From contig CAWDEX010000001.1 in NCBI GenBank assembly GCA_963801475.1, positions 868,001 to 932,000 of the forward strand: a stretch of DNA of 64,000 nt, in the 5' to 3' direction. This stretch comes from DAOMFB01 sp963801475 (GTDB lineage Bacteria; Acidobacteriota; Thermoanaerobaculia; UBA5066). The notes under the pieces were generated by a model. It was not told where the DNA came from, did not search any database, and was given only the letters and a program-made list of their open reading frames with translations. How positions within the stretch are numbered: the stretch's first letter is position 1; every line of letters starts with the position of its first letter. Both the position numbers and the translations under genes were made by a program. Below are positions 17,908 to 27,619 of the stretch, one piece after another.

Positions 17908-19089
17908 ATGCCGGCTCGGGAAACGCACGGCGTCCTCGGCGGGCGCGTGGGCGCCCTTGCCGTCGGACTCTTCGTCTTCGGATTCGGCCAGGAGCTCTGG
18001 TTCCGGTTTCTCCCGGCCTTCCTCCGGTCGCTCGGGGCGTCGGCCCTTCTGGTGGGGGCCTTCGGGACCCTGAAGGACCTCATCGACGCGGCCTACGCGT
18101 GGCCGGGCGGCGTCCTGGCGGACCGTCTGGGGAGCCGGCGTTCTCTTCTACTTTTCGGCGGGCTGACGCTCTGCGGCTTCGTGGCGTATCTCGCGTCGCC
18201 CACCGTGCCGGTACTCTTCGCGGGGCTCCTTCTCGTGATGGCCTGGCCTTCGCTGGGTCTCCCCGCCACGTTCACCCTGATCGGAGAGGAGCTCTCCCGC
18301 GAGCGGCGAATCGCCGGCTTCACGCTCCAGGCGGTTCTCAAACGCGTGCCGATCGTCCTCGCGCCGCCCCTCGGGGGCCTTCTGATCGGGCACTTCGGGA
18401 TGCGCGGCGGCATGCGCGCCGGATTCGCGGTGTCGGTCGTCGTGTCGCTCGCGATGCTCGCGGCGCTCCGGCTCGCGTTTGGTTCCCGCAGCGAGTCCCG
18501 GCACGACCAGACCCTCGGGCGCGTCGTCCTGCCGAGGGCCCTCCGGAGGCTCCTCGCCGCAGACATCCTGATCCGACTCTGCGAAGGACTCCCCGACGTC
18601 TTCATCGTCGTCTGGGTGCTCGAGGTGGCGGGCCTGTCGCCCGCTCGCTTCGGCGTCCTGACGTCGATCCTCACGGCGACGGCGATCGTCTCGTATGCGC
18701 CGGCGGTGGCCCTGGCCGGGCGCGCCGAAAAGAAGAGCTTCATCGTCCTCACCTACGCGTTCTTCACGTTCTTTCCGCTCGCCGTCGTTCTGTCCCGCTC
18801 CTTCGGAGCGCTCGCAGTGGCCTTCGCGATCGGCGGCCTCCGCGAGATCGGTGAGCCGTCGCGCAAGGCCTTCATCGTCGACGCGGCGCCGGCGGCGGCG
18901 CGCGGCCGCGTCGTGGGGCTCTACTACGCGCTGCGGGGCTTCTCCGTCGCGGGTGCCGCCGCGGTCGGCGGCGTCCTCTGGTCGATCCGGCCGGAGCTGA
19001 CGTTCCTCATCGCGGCGGCGCTCGGGGCCCTGGGAACGCTCGGTGCCGCGCTCACCCTGCCGCACGCCGCCGCGCCGGATCGTTGCTAG
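17908..19089 (+). CDS. MFS transporter linked to ChrB
   Basis: A 393-residue, twelve-helix major facilitator. ATG 17908, seven bases after the chrB stop, is chosen over an upstream in-frame ATG lying inside chrB. The MFS signature between helices 2 and 3 is GGVLADRLGSRRSLLLFGG, with a related GEPSRKAFIVDAAPAAARGR motif in the second half. Coupling to chrB suggests export of a toxic oxyanion or drug; the substrate cannot be read from sequence. It is not a ChrA protein. Confidence 0.85.
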   Translation: MPARETHGVLGGRVGALAVGLFVFGFGQELWFRFLPAFLRSLGASALLVGAFGTLKDLIDAAYAWPGGVLADRLGSRRSLLLFGGLTLCGFVAYLASPTVPVLFAGLLLVMAWPSLGLPATFTLIGEELSRERRIAGFTLQAVLKRVPIVLAPPLGGLLIGHFGMRGGMRAGFAVSVVVSLAMLAALRLAFGSRSESRHDQTLGRVVLPRALRRLLAADILIRLCEGLPDVFIVVWVLEVAGLSPARFGVLTSILTATAIVSYAPAVALAGRAEKKSFIVLTYAFFTFFPLAVVLSRSFGALAVAFAIGGLREIGEPSRKAFIVDAAPAAARGRVVGLYYALRGFSVAGAAAVGGVLWSIRPELTFLIAAALGALGTLGAALTLPHAAAPDRC

Positions 19090-19092
19090 AGT
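19087..19092 (+). promoter_or_regulatory. -10-like TAGAGT, six bases before ATG 19099
   Basis: TAGAGT overlaps the stop codon of the MFS gene and is followed by exactly six bases and the next start codon. This is the geometry expected for a leaderless transcript. No ribosome site is seen. Confidence 0.4.
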
Positions 19093-19098
19093 CGTCCC

Positions 19099-21582
19099 AT
19101 GCGCCGACTCTCCTTCCTCGCCGCCGCCGCTCTCGCTCCCTCCGTTCTACTGGCCGCCGAGCGCGTCGTCCCGGCGACGCTCCCCTCGGGCGAGGTGCAG
19201 CTTCCCAACGGCCGGATGCTGACGCCGACCGGGATCCAGGCGCCCGTCGCGCCGTATCCGTTCGCCCTTGCCTTCGCGGTGGGCGGAGACCGCCTCGTCG
19301 TCGCCTCCACGGGGGTCACGGACCAGAGCCTTCAGCTCCTCGACGCCAGAACGGGGAAACTCGTCGACGCCGCCCCCGTCCGGCGCTCATGGCTCGGCCT
19401 CGCCCTGTCGCCGGACGGCCGGCGCGCGTATCTCGCGGGCGCGAAGGAGAAGAAGGTCCACGTCTTCCGGATCGAGAACGACAAGCTCGTCGCCGAGCCC
19501 GCCATCCCCGTCACGACGCCGGAGGACGGGCGAAAGGACGCCCTCCCTTCCGGTCTGGCCGTCTCGCCGGACGGAAAGCAGCTCTGGGCCGCGCGGGTCC
19601 TCGCGGACGACGTGGTCCGGATCGACCTCGAGACGAAGAAGGTCACGGGGAGGGTTCCGGTCGGCCGGCACCCCTACCGGCCCGTCTTCTCTCCGGACGG
19701 CCGTCGGCTGGCCGTGACGAACTGGGGCGGGGCGTCGGTCACGCTTCTCGACCCGGCGTCCGGGGCGGTGCTCGCGACGATCGCGACGGAGGACCACCCC
19801 TCCGACGCCGTCTTCTCGCGCGACGGCCGGGCGCTCTTCGTGGCGCAGTCGAACCGGAACCGGGTCGCCGCGGTCGACGTGGAGGGCCGGAAGGTCGTCC
19901 GCCAGATCGCCGTCGCCCTCGGCCCGGACGGCCCGGGGACGCCCTCGGCCGAGGCCCTGCCGGACGGCTCGACCCCGAACGCCGTGGCCCTCTCGCCGGA
20001 CGGACGGACGCTCTTCGTGGCGAACGCCGACGACGACGCCGTCGGGGTCGTCGAGGTCGGGAAGGACCTCGTCGCGTCGCGCGCCACCGGGTTCATCCCG
20101 AGCGGGTGGTATCCGGCGGCGCTTGCCGTTTCGGCCGACGGGAAGACGCTCTACGTCTCCAACGCGAAGGGCTCGGGCTCGCGGCCCAACGCGAAGGACG
20201 GCCCGGTGCCGACCCGGTGGACGAAGGGGATCGCGGCCGGCCACATCCAGCGGATGCCGGGGTCGGTCTCGATCGTCGGCGTCCCGTCGAAGAAGGAGCT
20301 CGCCGCGCTGACCGTCCGGGCCTACGCGAACCGGAAGCCGGCCGCGCGGGGCGTTTCACCGGCCCGCCCGTCCGCCGTGATCCCCGCGAAGCCCGGCGAA
20401 GCGTCCCCCGTCAGGCACGTCGTTTACGTCATCCGCGAGAACCGGACCTACGATCAGGTCCTCGGTGACCTGCCGCAGGGGAACGGCGACCCGTCGATCG
20501 TCCTCTTCGGCCGGGACGTCACGCCGAACGCTCATGCCCTCGCCGAGGAGTTCGTCCTTCTCGACAACTTCTACGCCGACGCCGAGGTCTCGGCGGACGG
20601 CCACAACTGGTCCACGGCGGCCTACGCGACGGATTTCGTCGAGAAGGTCTGGCCGCTCGAGTACGCGGGGAACGGCTGGAGCTACGTCTTCGAGGGAGAC
20701 GACGAGAACGTCTCGCCGACGGCGGGGTACCTCTGGGACGCCGCCGCGCGTACGGGGGTCTCCCTCCGGAACTACGGCGAGTTCCTGGGGATCGGCGCCG
20801 AGTCGCCGGCGTCGAAGTACACGGGCCGGTTCGAGGGGAAGGGAGTGAACCTCGCCCCGTACACCTGTCCCTTCTACCCGGGGTACGACCTCGAGATTCT
20901 CGACAACTCGCGCGTCGACCTCTGGCTGAAGGAGTTTCGCGAGTTCGAGAAGAAGGGCGAGATGCCGCGACTCTCGATCGTCCGGCTGGGGAACGACCAC
21001 ACGGCCGGGACCAAGAGAGGGGAGAAGACACCGCGCGCCTTCGTCGCCGACAACGACCTCGCCCTCGGCCGCCTCGTCGAGGCGCTTTCGAAGTCGAGGT
21101 TCTGGAAGGAGACGGCGATCTTCGTCGTCGAGGACGACGCGCAGAACGGCTCGGACCACGTCGATTCCCACCGGACCGTGGCGCTGGTCGTCTCGCCCTA
21201 CACGCGGCGGGGCGGAGCGGTCGACTCCACGATGTACTCCACGACCTCGATGCTCCGGACGATGGAGCTGATCCTCGGCCTTCCGCCCCTCTCCCAGCAC
21301 GACGCGGCGGCCACCCCGATGTCGAACGCCTTCGCCGACGCGCCGGACCTGACGCCGTTCACCCACCGCCCCGCGCAGGTGTCGCTCTACGAGTTGAATG
21401 CCGACGGCGCGCCGATGCAGGCTCTCGCGGGAACCTGGGACTTCTCGCGAGAGGACGCCGCGCCCGACATCGCCCTGAACGAAGCGATCTGGAAGAGCGT
21501 GAAGGGAGACGCGATTCCGATGCCCCCGCCCGTGAACGCGGCCTTCGTTCGCGCGGGGGAGGCGGGCGGCGGCCGGCGCTGA
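19099..21582 (+). CDS. Secreted YncE-type beta-propeller / phosphoesterase protein
   Basis: An 827-residue exported protein. A signal peptide (LSFLAAAALAPSVLLAAE) precedes a seven-bladed YncE/YVTN-like propeller (about 30-400) with repeated phrases such as LSPDGRRAYLAGAKEKKVHV and LSPDGRTLFVANADDDAVGV. Residues 430-800 form an alkaline-phosphatase-superfamily phosphoesterase domain (VVYVIRENRTYDQVLGDLPQ, DNFYADAEVSADGHNW, VRLGNDHTAG, FVVEDDAQNGSDHVDSHRTV), with Asp/His ligands for two metals. This fusion is a known bacterial architecture; its substrate is unknown. It probably acts in the periplasm. Confidence 0.88.
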   Translation: MRRLSFLAAAALAPSVLLAAERVVPATLPSGEVQLPNGRMLTPTGIQAPVAPYPFALAFAVGGDRLVVASTGVTDQSLQLLDARTGKLVDAAPVRRSWLGLALSPDGRRAYLAGAKEKKVHVFRIENDKLVAEPAIPVTTPEDGRKDALPSGLAVSPDGKQLWAARVLADDVVRIDLETKKVTGRVPVGRHPYRPVFSPDGRRLAVTNWGGASVTLLDPASGAVLATIATEDHPSDAVFSRDGRALFVAQSNRNRVAAVDVEGRKVVRQIAVALGPDGPGTPSAEALPDGSTPNAVALSPDGRTLFVANADDDAVGVVEVGKDLVASRATGFIPSGWYPAALAVSADGKTLYVSNAKGSGSRPNAKDGPVPTRWTKGIAAGHIQRMPGSVSIVGVPSKKELAALTVRAYANRKPAARGVSPARPSAVIPAKPGEASPVRHVVYVIRENRTYDQVLGDLPQGNGDPSIVLFGRDVTPNAHALAEEFVLLDNFYADAEVSADGHNWSTAAYATDFVEKVWPLEYAGNGWSYVFEGDDENVSPTAGYLWDAAARTGVSLRNYGEFLGIGAESPASKYTGRFEGKGVNLAPYTCPFYPGYDLEILDNSRVDLWLKEFREFEKKGEMPRLSIVRLGNDHTAGTKRGEKTPRAFVADNDLALGRLVEALSKSRFWKETAIFVVEDDAQNGSDHVDSHRTVALVVSPYTRRGGAVDSTMYSTTSMLRTMELILGLPPLSQHDAAATPMSNAFADAPDLTPFTHRPAQVSLYELNADGAPMQALAGTWDFSREDAAPDIALNEAIWKSVKGDAIPMPPPVNAAFVRAGEAGGGRR

Positions 21583-21680
21583 CCGTCCGGGGGGGGTGAC
21601 GGCCACGCTGGTATGAGAGATGCTTCCCAGGACTCGAAGGGGTGCCGTGCCCGCCAGGGCGCCCCGGAAGGAAATCGATC

Positions 21681-22298
21681 ATGAGACACCGTCCCATCGC
21701 CCGCCTGGCCGCCGGCCTCGCGATCTGCCTGCTCGCCGCCGGGACGGCCCTGGCCGCCGACGAGCCGAACACCAGGCGGCTCGGCAAGACCATCGCGCAG
21801 TTCAAGGACGACAACATCCAGGTGGCCGTGAGCTGGAAGTACGCCCAGCTCCACCCCGACGAGAAGTGGACCTATTTCGAAACCTGGGTGATGCCGTTCA
21901 CAGGCGGGGGGGTCGAGATCAACCGCGAGGACATCTCGCTCTTCCTCCCCGACGGCACCCGGCTGCCGCTCCCGAGTCAGAAGAAGCTGGCGGAAGGCCT
22001 GCCGGACATCCGACGCGTCCTGTCGATCGGCGACGTGTCGCGGGATCCGATGGAGGGCTACTTCATCTCACGCCGGGTCCTCGTCCGCCTCGGGTTCCAC
22101 GAGATTCCGGGGACCTTCCTGACGTACGACTCGCGCGGGCTCGGCCCGTACGACTGCGGGACCGGCGACCTCTTCTGGGAGAACCCGAAGGGGAAATGGG
22201 AGAAGGGGATCTACACCCTCGCCATCCAGCACAAGGGGCTCGACGTCAAGGTCCCTCTGACGATCGGGATCGAGGGCGAGCTGGAACGGGTCAAGTAG
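21681..22298 (+). CDS. Secreted protein of unknown function
   Basis: A 205-residue exported protein. ATG 21681 has GGAAGGAA seven bases upstream and opens a clear signal peptide (IARLAAGLAICLLAAGTALA, then ADE). The mature part mixes beta-rich stretches (KWTYFETWVMPFTGGGVEI, ISLFLPDGTRLPLPSQKK) and carries one cysteine. No family is recognised. It lies 98 bases after the phosphoesterase gene on the same strand and ends flush against the convergent ABC permease, with no spacer. Confidence 0.75.
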   Translation: MRHRPIARLAAGLAICLLAAGTALAADEPNTRRLGKTIAQFKDDNIQVAVSWKYAQLHPDEKWTYFETWVMPFTGGGVEINREDISLFLPDGTRLPLPSQKKLAEGLPDIRRVLSIGDVSRDPMEGYFISRRVLVRLGFHEIPGTFLTYDSRGLGPYDCGTGDLFWENPKGKWEKGIYTLAIQHKGLDVKVPLTIGIEGELERVK

Positions 22299-23345
22299 TC
22301 ACTTCCATCGGAAGAACTTCAGCGCGAGGGCGAAGGTGACCGCGCCCCAGGCCGCGAGAAGGGCGATCTGGGGGAGGATCGCGGCGAGCCCGGCCCCGTC
22401 GTTCATGACGGCGCGAAGGGCGTCGTTGAGCGCCGTGAGCGGGAGCACCCGGATGAACGGGATCGCGGGAGCCGGGAAGCGCTCGTAGGAGAAGAAGACC
22501 CCCGACAGGATCCACATCGGGAAGAGGACGACGTTCGCGATTCCCGATACCCCCTCGATCGTGGTCGGACGCGCGCCGACGAGAAGGCCGAGGCCCGCGA
22601 AGCTGAAGGCCCCGGCGAGGCAGAGGAACGAAAAGAGCAGGATCGAGCCGCGGATCCCCACCCCGAAGGCGAGCCATCCGAAGAGGACGAGGACGGCGAC
22701 CTCGAAGACGAGGAAGACGAAGCGCGAGAGCATCTGCGAGACGAGGTAGTCGCTCTTCCGCATCGGCGTCGCGAGCAGGCGCTTCAGGAGGTTCCGCGTC
22801 CGCGCCGTGACGATCGAGAACGCGAGGCTCCAGACCCCGGTCCCCATGATGTTCATCCCCAGGATCCCGGGGATCAGGAAGTCGATGTAGCGCCCGCCGG
22901 GCTCGACCTCCTTCTCCTCGGCGATCGCGACCGGGTCGCGCCGGCCGGCGGCGCGTTCGAGGGCGTCGGCGGCCTCGAGGCGCGCGGCTCGCGCGTCGGG
23001 GCGCGTCGGGTCGAGACGGAAGAGGAGCGGCGGCCCCGCGTCCACGAGGAGCGAGATCTTCCCGGAACGGAGCGCCCCGCGGGCGACCTCCGGCGCGAGG
23101 AGCCTCGGCAGGAGGACCGGGGACTGCGAGAGGGCGTCGAAGACGGACGTCGCCCCCGGTCCGTCGGCGACGCCGACGGGAATCCGGTCGGGAGCCTTCT
23201 CCCGGAAGGCGAAGCCGAGCGCGAGGGCGAGGAGGACCGGGAAGACGAAGACCCAGAAGACGGCCTCCGGCTCCCGGAGGAACTGCTTCGTCCGGGTGAT
23301 GGTCAGCTCGATCAGCGGGCCGTGGATCCGCCTCGCCCTAGCCAT
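22299..23345 (-). CDS. ABC-2 type exporter permease
   Basis: A 348-residue membrane component of a type-2 ABC exporter. It has one N-terminal helix (about 28-48), a large extracytoplasmic loop and five C-terminal helices, with the family region around LIPGILGMNIMGTGVWSLAF, RTRNLLKRLLATPMR and FPMWILSGVFFSYERFP. Its start overlaps the ATPase gene by eight bases, so the two form a pair. Likely exports drugs, lipids or polysaccharide; substrate not determinable. Confidence 0.9.
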   Translation of the reverse strand: MARARRIHGPLIELTITRTKQFLREPEAVFWVFVFPVLLALALGFAFREKAPDRIPVGVADGPGATSVFDALSQSPVLLPRLLAPEVARGALRSGKISLLVDAGPPLLFRLDPTRPDARAARLEAADALERAAGRRDPVAIAEEKEVEPGGRYIDFLIPGILGMNIMGTGVWSLAFSIVTARTRNLLKRLLATPMRKSDYLVSQMLSRFVFLVFEVAVLVLFGWLAFGVGIRGSILLFSFLCLAGAFSFAGLGLLVGARPTTIEGVSGIANVVLFPMWILSGVFFSYERFPAPAIPFIRVLPLTALNDALRAVMNDGAGLAAILPQIALLAAWGAVTFALALKFFRWK

Positions 23346-24279
23346 CGCGCAGCTCCCGTCCCGTTCGCGCGACGAAGAGGTCTTCGAGCGTGGCCCGGTG
23401 CGTCGAGAGGGAGACGAGGCGGACGCCCGCCGCTTCGATCGCGGCGAAGAGCGCCGGCGTCGTCTCCGGGAGCGAGGCGACGCCGAGGGCCCAGAGGGGC
23501 CCGCGCCGGTGGACCTCGTGGACGCCGGGGAGAGAGCGGAGAGTGCCGGCCGGGATCTCCGGTTCCGTTCCGAACTCCACGATCTGGGGGGCGCGGAGGC
23601 TCGCGATCAGTTCCGGCGGCGTCCCGAGCGCGATGACCTTTCCGTGGTCCACGATGGCGATCCGGTCGCAGAGCCGCTCCGCCTCGTCCATGTAGTGGGT
23701 CGTCAGGAGGATCGTCCCGCCGGCGGCCCGGAAGCCCTGGATCTCGCCCCAGAGCTGCAGCCGGCTCTGGGGGTCGAGGCCCGTGGTCGGCTCGTCGAGG
23801 AAGAGGAACTCCGGCTCGCCCACGAGCGCGCAGGCCACGGCGAGGCGCTGGCGCTGCCCGCCCGAGAGCTTCCCGACCAGGGCGCCGGCTTTCTCGGAGA
23901 GGGAGAGGCGCGCGAGGAGCTCCTCCGGGTCGTGGCCGCGCCGGAAGAAGGAGCGGAAGAGGACGAGCGTCTCGAAGACCGTCAGCTTGTCGGCGAGCTG
24001 CGTCTCCTGCAGCGAGACGCCGAGCCGCTCGCGCAGAGCGCGCTCGTCCCTGTCCCACCGGGCGCCGAGGACCGAGATCTCTCCGGCGTCGGGACGCGTC
24101 AGCCCTTCCAGCATCTCGATCGTCGTCGTCTTCCCGGCGCCGTTCGGGCCGAGGAGGCCGAAGCATTCGCCGCGCCGAATCTCGAGGTCGAGGCCGTCGA
24201 CCGCGAGAACGTCGCCGAACCGCTTGACGAGGCCCCGCGCCTCGAGCGCCGGCGTCTGTTGAGAAATAGTCTCTACCAT
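23338..24279 (-). CDS. ABC transporter ATP-binding protein
   Basis: A 313-residue ATPase of the exporter with the permease at 22299-23345. Walker A GPNGAGKTT, signature LSGGQRQRL, Walker B FLFLDEPTTGLDP and the switch histidine in LLTTHYMDEAERL are intact. A C-terminal extension after about residue 225 is typical of drug-exporter (DrrA/CcmA-like) ATPases. A TAAGAT hexamer lies 12 bases before ATG 24279. Confidence 0.92.
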   Translation of the reverse strand: MVETISQQTPALEARGLVKRFGDVLAVDGLDLEIRRGECFGLLGPNGAGKTTTIEMLEGLTRPDAGEISVLGARWDRDERALRERLGVSLQETQLADKLTVFETLVLFRSFFRRGHDPEELLARLSLSEKAGALVGKLSGGQRQRLAVACALVGEPEFLFLDEPTTGLDPQSRLQLWGEIQGFRAAGGTILLTTHYMDEAERLCDRIAIVDHGKVIALGTPPELIASLRAPQIVEFGTEPEIPAGTLRSLPGVHEVHRRGPLWALGVASLPETTPALFAAIEAAGVRLVSLSTHRATLEDLFVARTGRELRDG

Positions 24280-24291
24280 CAGACGCCGGAG

Positions 24292-24297
24292 ATCTTA
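24292..24297 (-). promoter_or_regulatory. -10-like TAAGAT before ABC ATPase gene
   Basis: TAAGAT on the minus strand, 12 bases before the ATG at 24279, the same hexamer and spacing as at 13680. It implies a very short or absent leader. Confidence 0.4.
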
Positions 24298-24388
24298 GGA
24301 CACGGTCATTGAATGAGAGGGAATGCCTTCTGGCTGATGCGGGGGGCGCCCAGCGTTTGCGCGGTCTTCTACCGCCAGGACGCCGCGT

Positions 24389-25624
24389 TCACTCCAGGAA
24401 GTCCAGATCACGCCCCGCCGTCTCGGACATGCCGAGAAGGGCGACAAGGGCGAGAGCGATGCAGACCAGGCCGACCGTCCAGGCGCTCCCGACGTAGCCC
24501 AGAGGGTCCCGGAGCAGGGAGAAGCTGCCTGTGATGAGCGGGACGGCCCCCCGGACGAAATTCGGAACCGTGGTGGCCACCGTGGCACGGAGGTTCGTGC
24601 CGAACTGCTCCGCGGCGATGGTGACGAAGACGGCCCAGTAGCCCGCCATGAGGCCGAGGTACCCCGCCAGGAGGTAGAACGCCGTCGGGGTGAGCCCGCG
24701 CACCGTCAGGTAGGTGGCGACGCCGGAGAGCGTCCCGAGGATGAAGAGGAGGACGACCTTCTTGCGGCTTCCCCAGATCTGGCTGAGGATGCCGGAAGCG
24801 AAGCTCCCCAGCGTGATGCCGCTGTAGCAGAAGGCCACGGCGGTCCCCGCGGCCACGGGTCCCGTCACGCCGACCTTCGGGGCGAACTCGGGCGCGGAGG
24901 TGATGAGGATCGCCACCACGAACCAGGTCGGCAGGCCGATGAGGATGCAGCGGAGGTAGCGGAGGAAGCGCTCGCCGCGGGTGAAGAGGCTCAGGAAGTC
25001 GCCGCGCTTCACGCCGGCCTGCTCGCCGAGGTTCCGGAACATCCCGCTCTCTCGGAGGCTGAAACGGGTCACGAGGAGGACGAGGCCCAGCCCGCCCCCG
25101 ACGAGGTAGGCGGTGCGCCAGGGGAGGTACTTGCCGACGAGGCTCGCGGTCACCGTCCCGAAGATGCCCACCCCCGCGACGATGGCGGTGCCGTATGCCC
25201 GGAGGTTCCTGGGGAGGATTTCGCTTACGAGCGTCACAGCCGCGCCTAGCTCGCCCGCGAGGCCGAGCCCCGCCAGGAAGCGCCAGACGGCGTAGGAGGG
25301 GAGCCCGTGCACGAAGGCGTTGGCGATGTTCGCCACGGAGTAGAGCGCGATGCTCCCGAAAAGCGTCGAGAGGCGCCCCTTCTTGTCGCCGAGGACGCCC
25401 CAGAAGATCCCGCCCAGCAGCATCCCCACCATCTGGGAGTTGAGCAGCAGGAAAGTGGCGGAGACCTGCGCGTCCCCCTGCGGGATGCCGAGGTCCGTCA
25501 GGCTCGGCTGCCGCACAATGGGGAAGAGGAGCAGGTCGAACATGTCCACGAAGTACCCGAGGGCCGCCACGAAGACGGTCAGGCTGAGAATCTGCGACAG
25601 GGGGTGCTTCTCGGGCGCCGACAT
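24389..25624 (-). CDS. MFS transporter (sugar/organic-acid type)
   Basis: A 411-residue, twelve-helix major facilitator. ATG 25624 is chosen as the first start of the hydrophobic protein; the open frame further upstream is non-coding in character. The first half has DMFDLLLFPIVRQPSL and the MFS motif GVLGDKKGRLSTLFG, then FLAGLGLAGELGAAVTLVSE, resembling the sugar/sialate-type proton symporters. Substrate unknown. It is divergent from the membrane protein at 25724. Confidence 0.85.
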   Translation of the reverse strand: MSAPEKHPLSQILSLTVFVAALGYFVDMFDLLLFPIVRQPSLTDLGIPQGDAQVSATFLLLNSQMVGMLLGGIFWGVLGDKKGRLSTLFGSIALYSVANIANAFVHGLPSYAVWRFLAGLGLAGELGAAVTLVSEILPRNLRAYGTAIVAGVGIFGTVTASLVGKYLPWRTAYLVGGGLGLVLLVTRFSLRESGMFRNLGEQAGVKRGDFLSLFTRGERFLRYLRCILIGLPTWFVVAILITSAPEFAPKVGVTGPVAAGTAVAFCYSGITLGSFASGILSQIWGSRKKVVLLFILGTLSGVATYLTVRGLTPTAFYLLAGYLGLMAGYWAVFVTIAAEQFGTNLRATVATTVPNFVRGAVPLITGSFSLLRDPLGYVGSAWTVGLVCIALALVALLGMSETAGRDLDFLE

Positions 25625-25723
25625 GGAGCGCCATTCTCGACACCCGAGCTCGGCTTGTCGATTCCTGCCGAAGGACGTGCCGGGGGCCGCACGGGCGCGC
25701 CGGGGCGACGGGTTCCCGTCGGT

Positions 25724-27619
25724 ATGAGGATCCGGGCGCCGCTCGCGGTGGCCGCGGCCGCGCTGGTCGTGCTCCTCGCCACGACCGACGAACGCTCGTT
25801 CGGCGTGATCCCGGACGGACAGGAGATGCTCTCCGCGGCCGCGGCCGCGGCCCACTGGGGCGAGATCGGCGTGTCGCGCGACTGGGTGAACGCGCCCCCG
25901 CGACCTGCCGGCGACGCCGACTCGCGCTTCGGCCTGGGTCTTTCGTTTCTCGAGACGGTCCCGATGACTCTCTCGCGCCTCCTCCATTCGACCTCGCCCA
26001 GGACCGCCTCGACGCCTCTCTTCGTCCTCGTCCCCCTCCTCTCGCTCGTCGTCGCCGCGGGGGCCCTCGCACGAGCCGCCCTCCGTCTCGGAGTGCCCCC
26101 TCCGCTCGCAGGCCTCACGGGAACGGCTCTCGTCTTCTCGACATTTCTCTGGGGCTACGCCGGCAGCGATTACTCCGAAGCGGTCCAGGCCGTCCTCCTG
26201 TCGGCTCTCCTTCTGGCCGTCATCGAGCTGCGGCGGGGCCCGGGGGGGAAGCGCTGGGAGCTCGTCGCGGGCCTCGCGGCGGGCGGCGCCGTCCTCGTGA
26301 AGTCGCTTCTCCTAGTCGCCGTCGTTCCGCTCCTCGCGGCGGCGGTTCTTCCGCCGGCAGTGAAGGCGCCCCGGGCCTCGACAGGAAGGGGAGCGAAGAG
26401 GCGGCACGACCGGGACGCCGCCGTCCGGGCCTTCCCGGCGGTTCTCCTTCTCTCGTTCGGCGTCGTCCTCTCGATCTGGGCGCTCCTCGAGCTCCTCCGG
26501 TTCGGGAAGCTCTTCGGCGGCTACCCGGGCGAGGATTTCGCCTACCCGCCGCTCACGGGGTTACTCCGGCTGACGCTTCTGCCGAACAAGGGCCTCCTTT
26601 TCTACGCACCTGTCGTGGCTCTGTTCCCGGCCGGCTTCCTCGCCCTCTTCCGGCGGGATCGGTTCCTGTCGGCGATGCTTGCGGTCTCTTCGCTCTCGAT
26701 CCTCGGGCTCGTCTCGGCCTGGTGGGCCTGGGACGGCCAGGCCGGTTGGGGGCCTCGGCTTCTCGTTCCGATGCTGCCGCCGCTCGTGCTGCTCTCCGGC
26801 GTCGCCGTCGCCGAGGGGGGCGCAGCGCTCCGCCTGGCGGGCGGGGTGCTGGCCGCGGCCGGCGTCGGCGTCAACGCCCTTGGAGCGCTGGTGCCGTTTC
26901 CGCAGCTCTACGCTCTTTCGTCGTTCGTCGATCCCCAGCCCATCAGCGAGTCCCGCGCCGACGGAACCCCGTACGAGATCTGGCGACGCCCCGACGGCTC
27001 GCTTCTGGCGAGCGCGCCGCACCACCTCTCGTTGACGCCGGCCTGGTCGCCGATCCGGCTTCACGCGCGTCTCCTCGCGGCGCGCCTCCGAGGCGATCCC
27101 CATCCGGCATTTCCGGACCTCGATCCGCCGTTCCGGACGGGCTGGCCGGACCGGCCGGCGCCCGCGCTCGCAGCCGCGGGCTCCCGGTTCACGTGGCCGT
27201 TCTGGGGGCGCGCCTTCCTCTCGCCGCAGGTGGGTACGCCCGATCCCTTCCGGGACGCGCTCGTGGACCAGACGGTTCGCGCGCTCGACCTGAAGGAGAA
27301 CGAGCGGGCGCTCGCCCTGGCCCGAAGGCTCCTCGGTCCGGACGGATCGCAGGGAACCGCCGACCCGCGCGTGGCCGCCCTGGGAGCGGAGGCGGCGCGA
27401 CAGCTCGGCCGGACGGACGAGGCGCGCGAGCTTCTCGCGAGAAGCTCCGAATCGTGCGATCCGTGGGTCATCTACGTCCGGTTCCTTTTGGGGGGAGGGC
27501 CCGACTGCGTGCCGGACGCCCGACGCGAGAGCGTCGCCCGAAATCTGGAAACCGCTCGCCGGAGCGGGCTCTCTCTACCGGCCTGGGGAAGGGCGCTCAG
27601 GGGACGGCCGGGGGATTGA
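25724..27619 (+). CDS. Multi-span membrane protein, glycosyltransferase-like, with TPR-like tail
   Basis: A 631-residue protein with about ten hydrophobic helices in the first 430 residues and a soluble C-terminus with weak TPR character (LDLKENERALALARRLLGP). The organisation resembles GT39/GT-C membrane glycosyltransferases: an early extracytoplasmic loop with acidic residues (DERSFGVIPDGQEM), and LPNKGLLFYAPVVALFPAG followed by a Trp-rich SAWWAWDGQAGWGPRLLVPM segment. No definite catalytic DxD is assigned. It overlaps the opposite GT39 gene by 23 bases at its 3' end. Confidence 0.6.
   Translation: MRIRAPLAVAAAALVVLLATTDERSFGVIPDGQEMLSAAAAAAHWGEIGVSRDWVNAPPRPAGDADSRFGLGLSFLETVPMTLSRLLHSTSPRTASTPLFVLVPLLSLVVAAGALARAALRLGVPPPLAGLTGTALVFSTFLWGYAGSDYSEAVQAVLLSALLLAVIELRRGPGGKRWELVAGLAAGGAVLVKSLLLVAVVPLLAAAVLPPAVKAPRASTGRGAKRRHDRDAAVRAFPAVLLLSFGVVLSIWALLELLRFGKLFGGYPGEDFAYPPLTGLLRLTLLPNKGLLFYAPVVALFPAGFLALFRRDRFLSAMLAVSSLSILGLVSAWWAWDGQAGWGPRLLVPMLPPLVLLSGVAVAEGGAALRLAGGVLAAAGVGVNALGALVPFPQLYALSSFVDPQPISESRADGTPYEIWRRPDGSLLASAPHHLSLTPAWSPIRLHARLLAARLRGDPHPAFPDLDPPFRTGWPDRPAPALAAAGSRFTWPFWGRAFLSPQVGTPDPFRDALVDQTVRALDLKENERALALARRLLGPDGSQGTADPRVAALGAEAARQLGRTDEARELLARSSESCDPWVIYVRFLLGGGPDCVPDARRESVARNLETARRSGLSLPAWGRALRGRPGD

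Noticed and set aside
17908..19089. ChrA chromate transporter
   Set aside because: The protein has MFS signatures (GGVLADRLGSRRS) and twelve helices, not the duplicated CHR domain.
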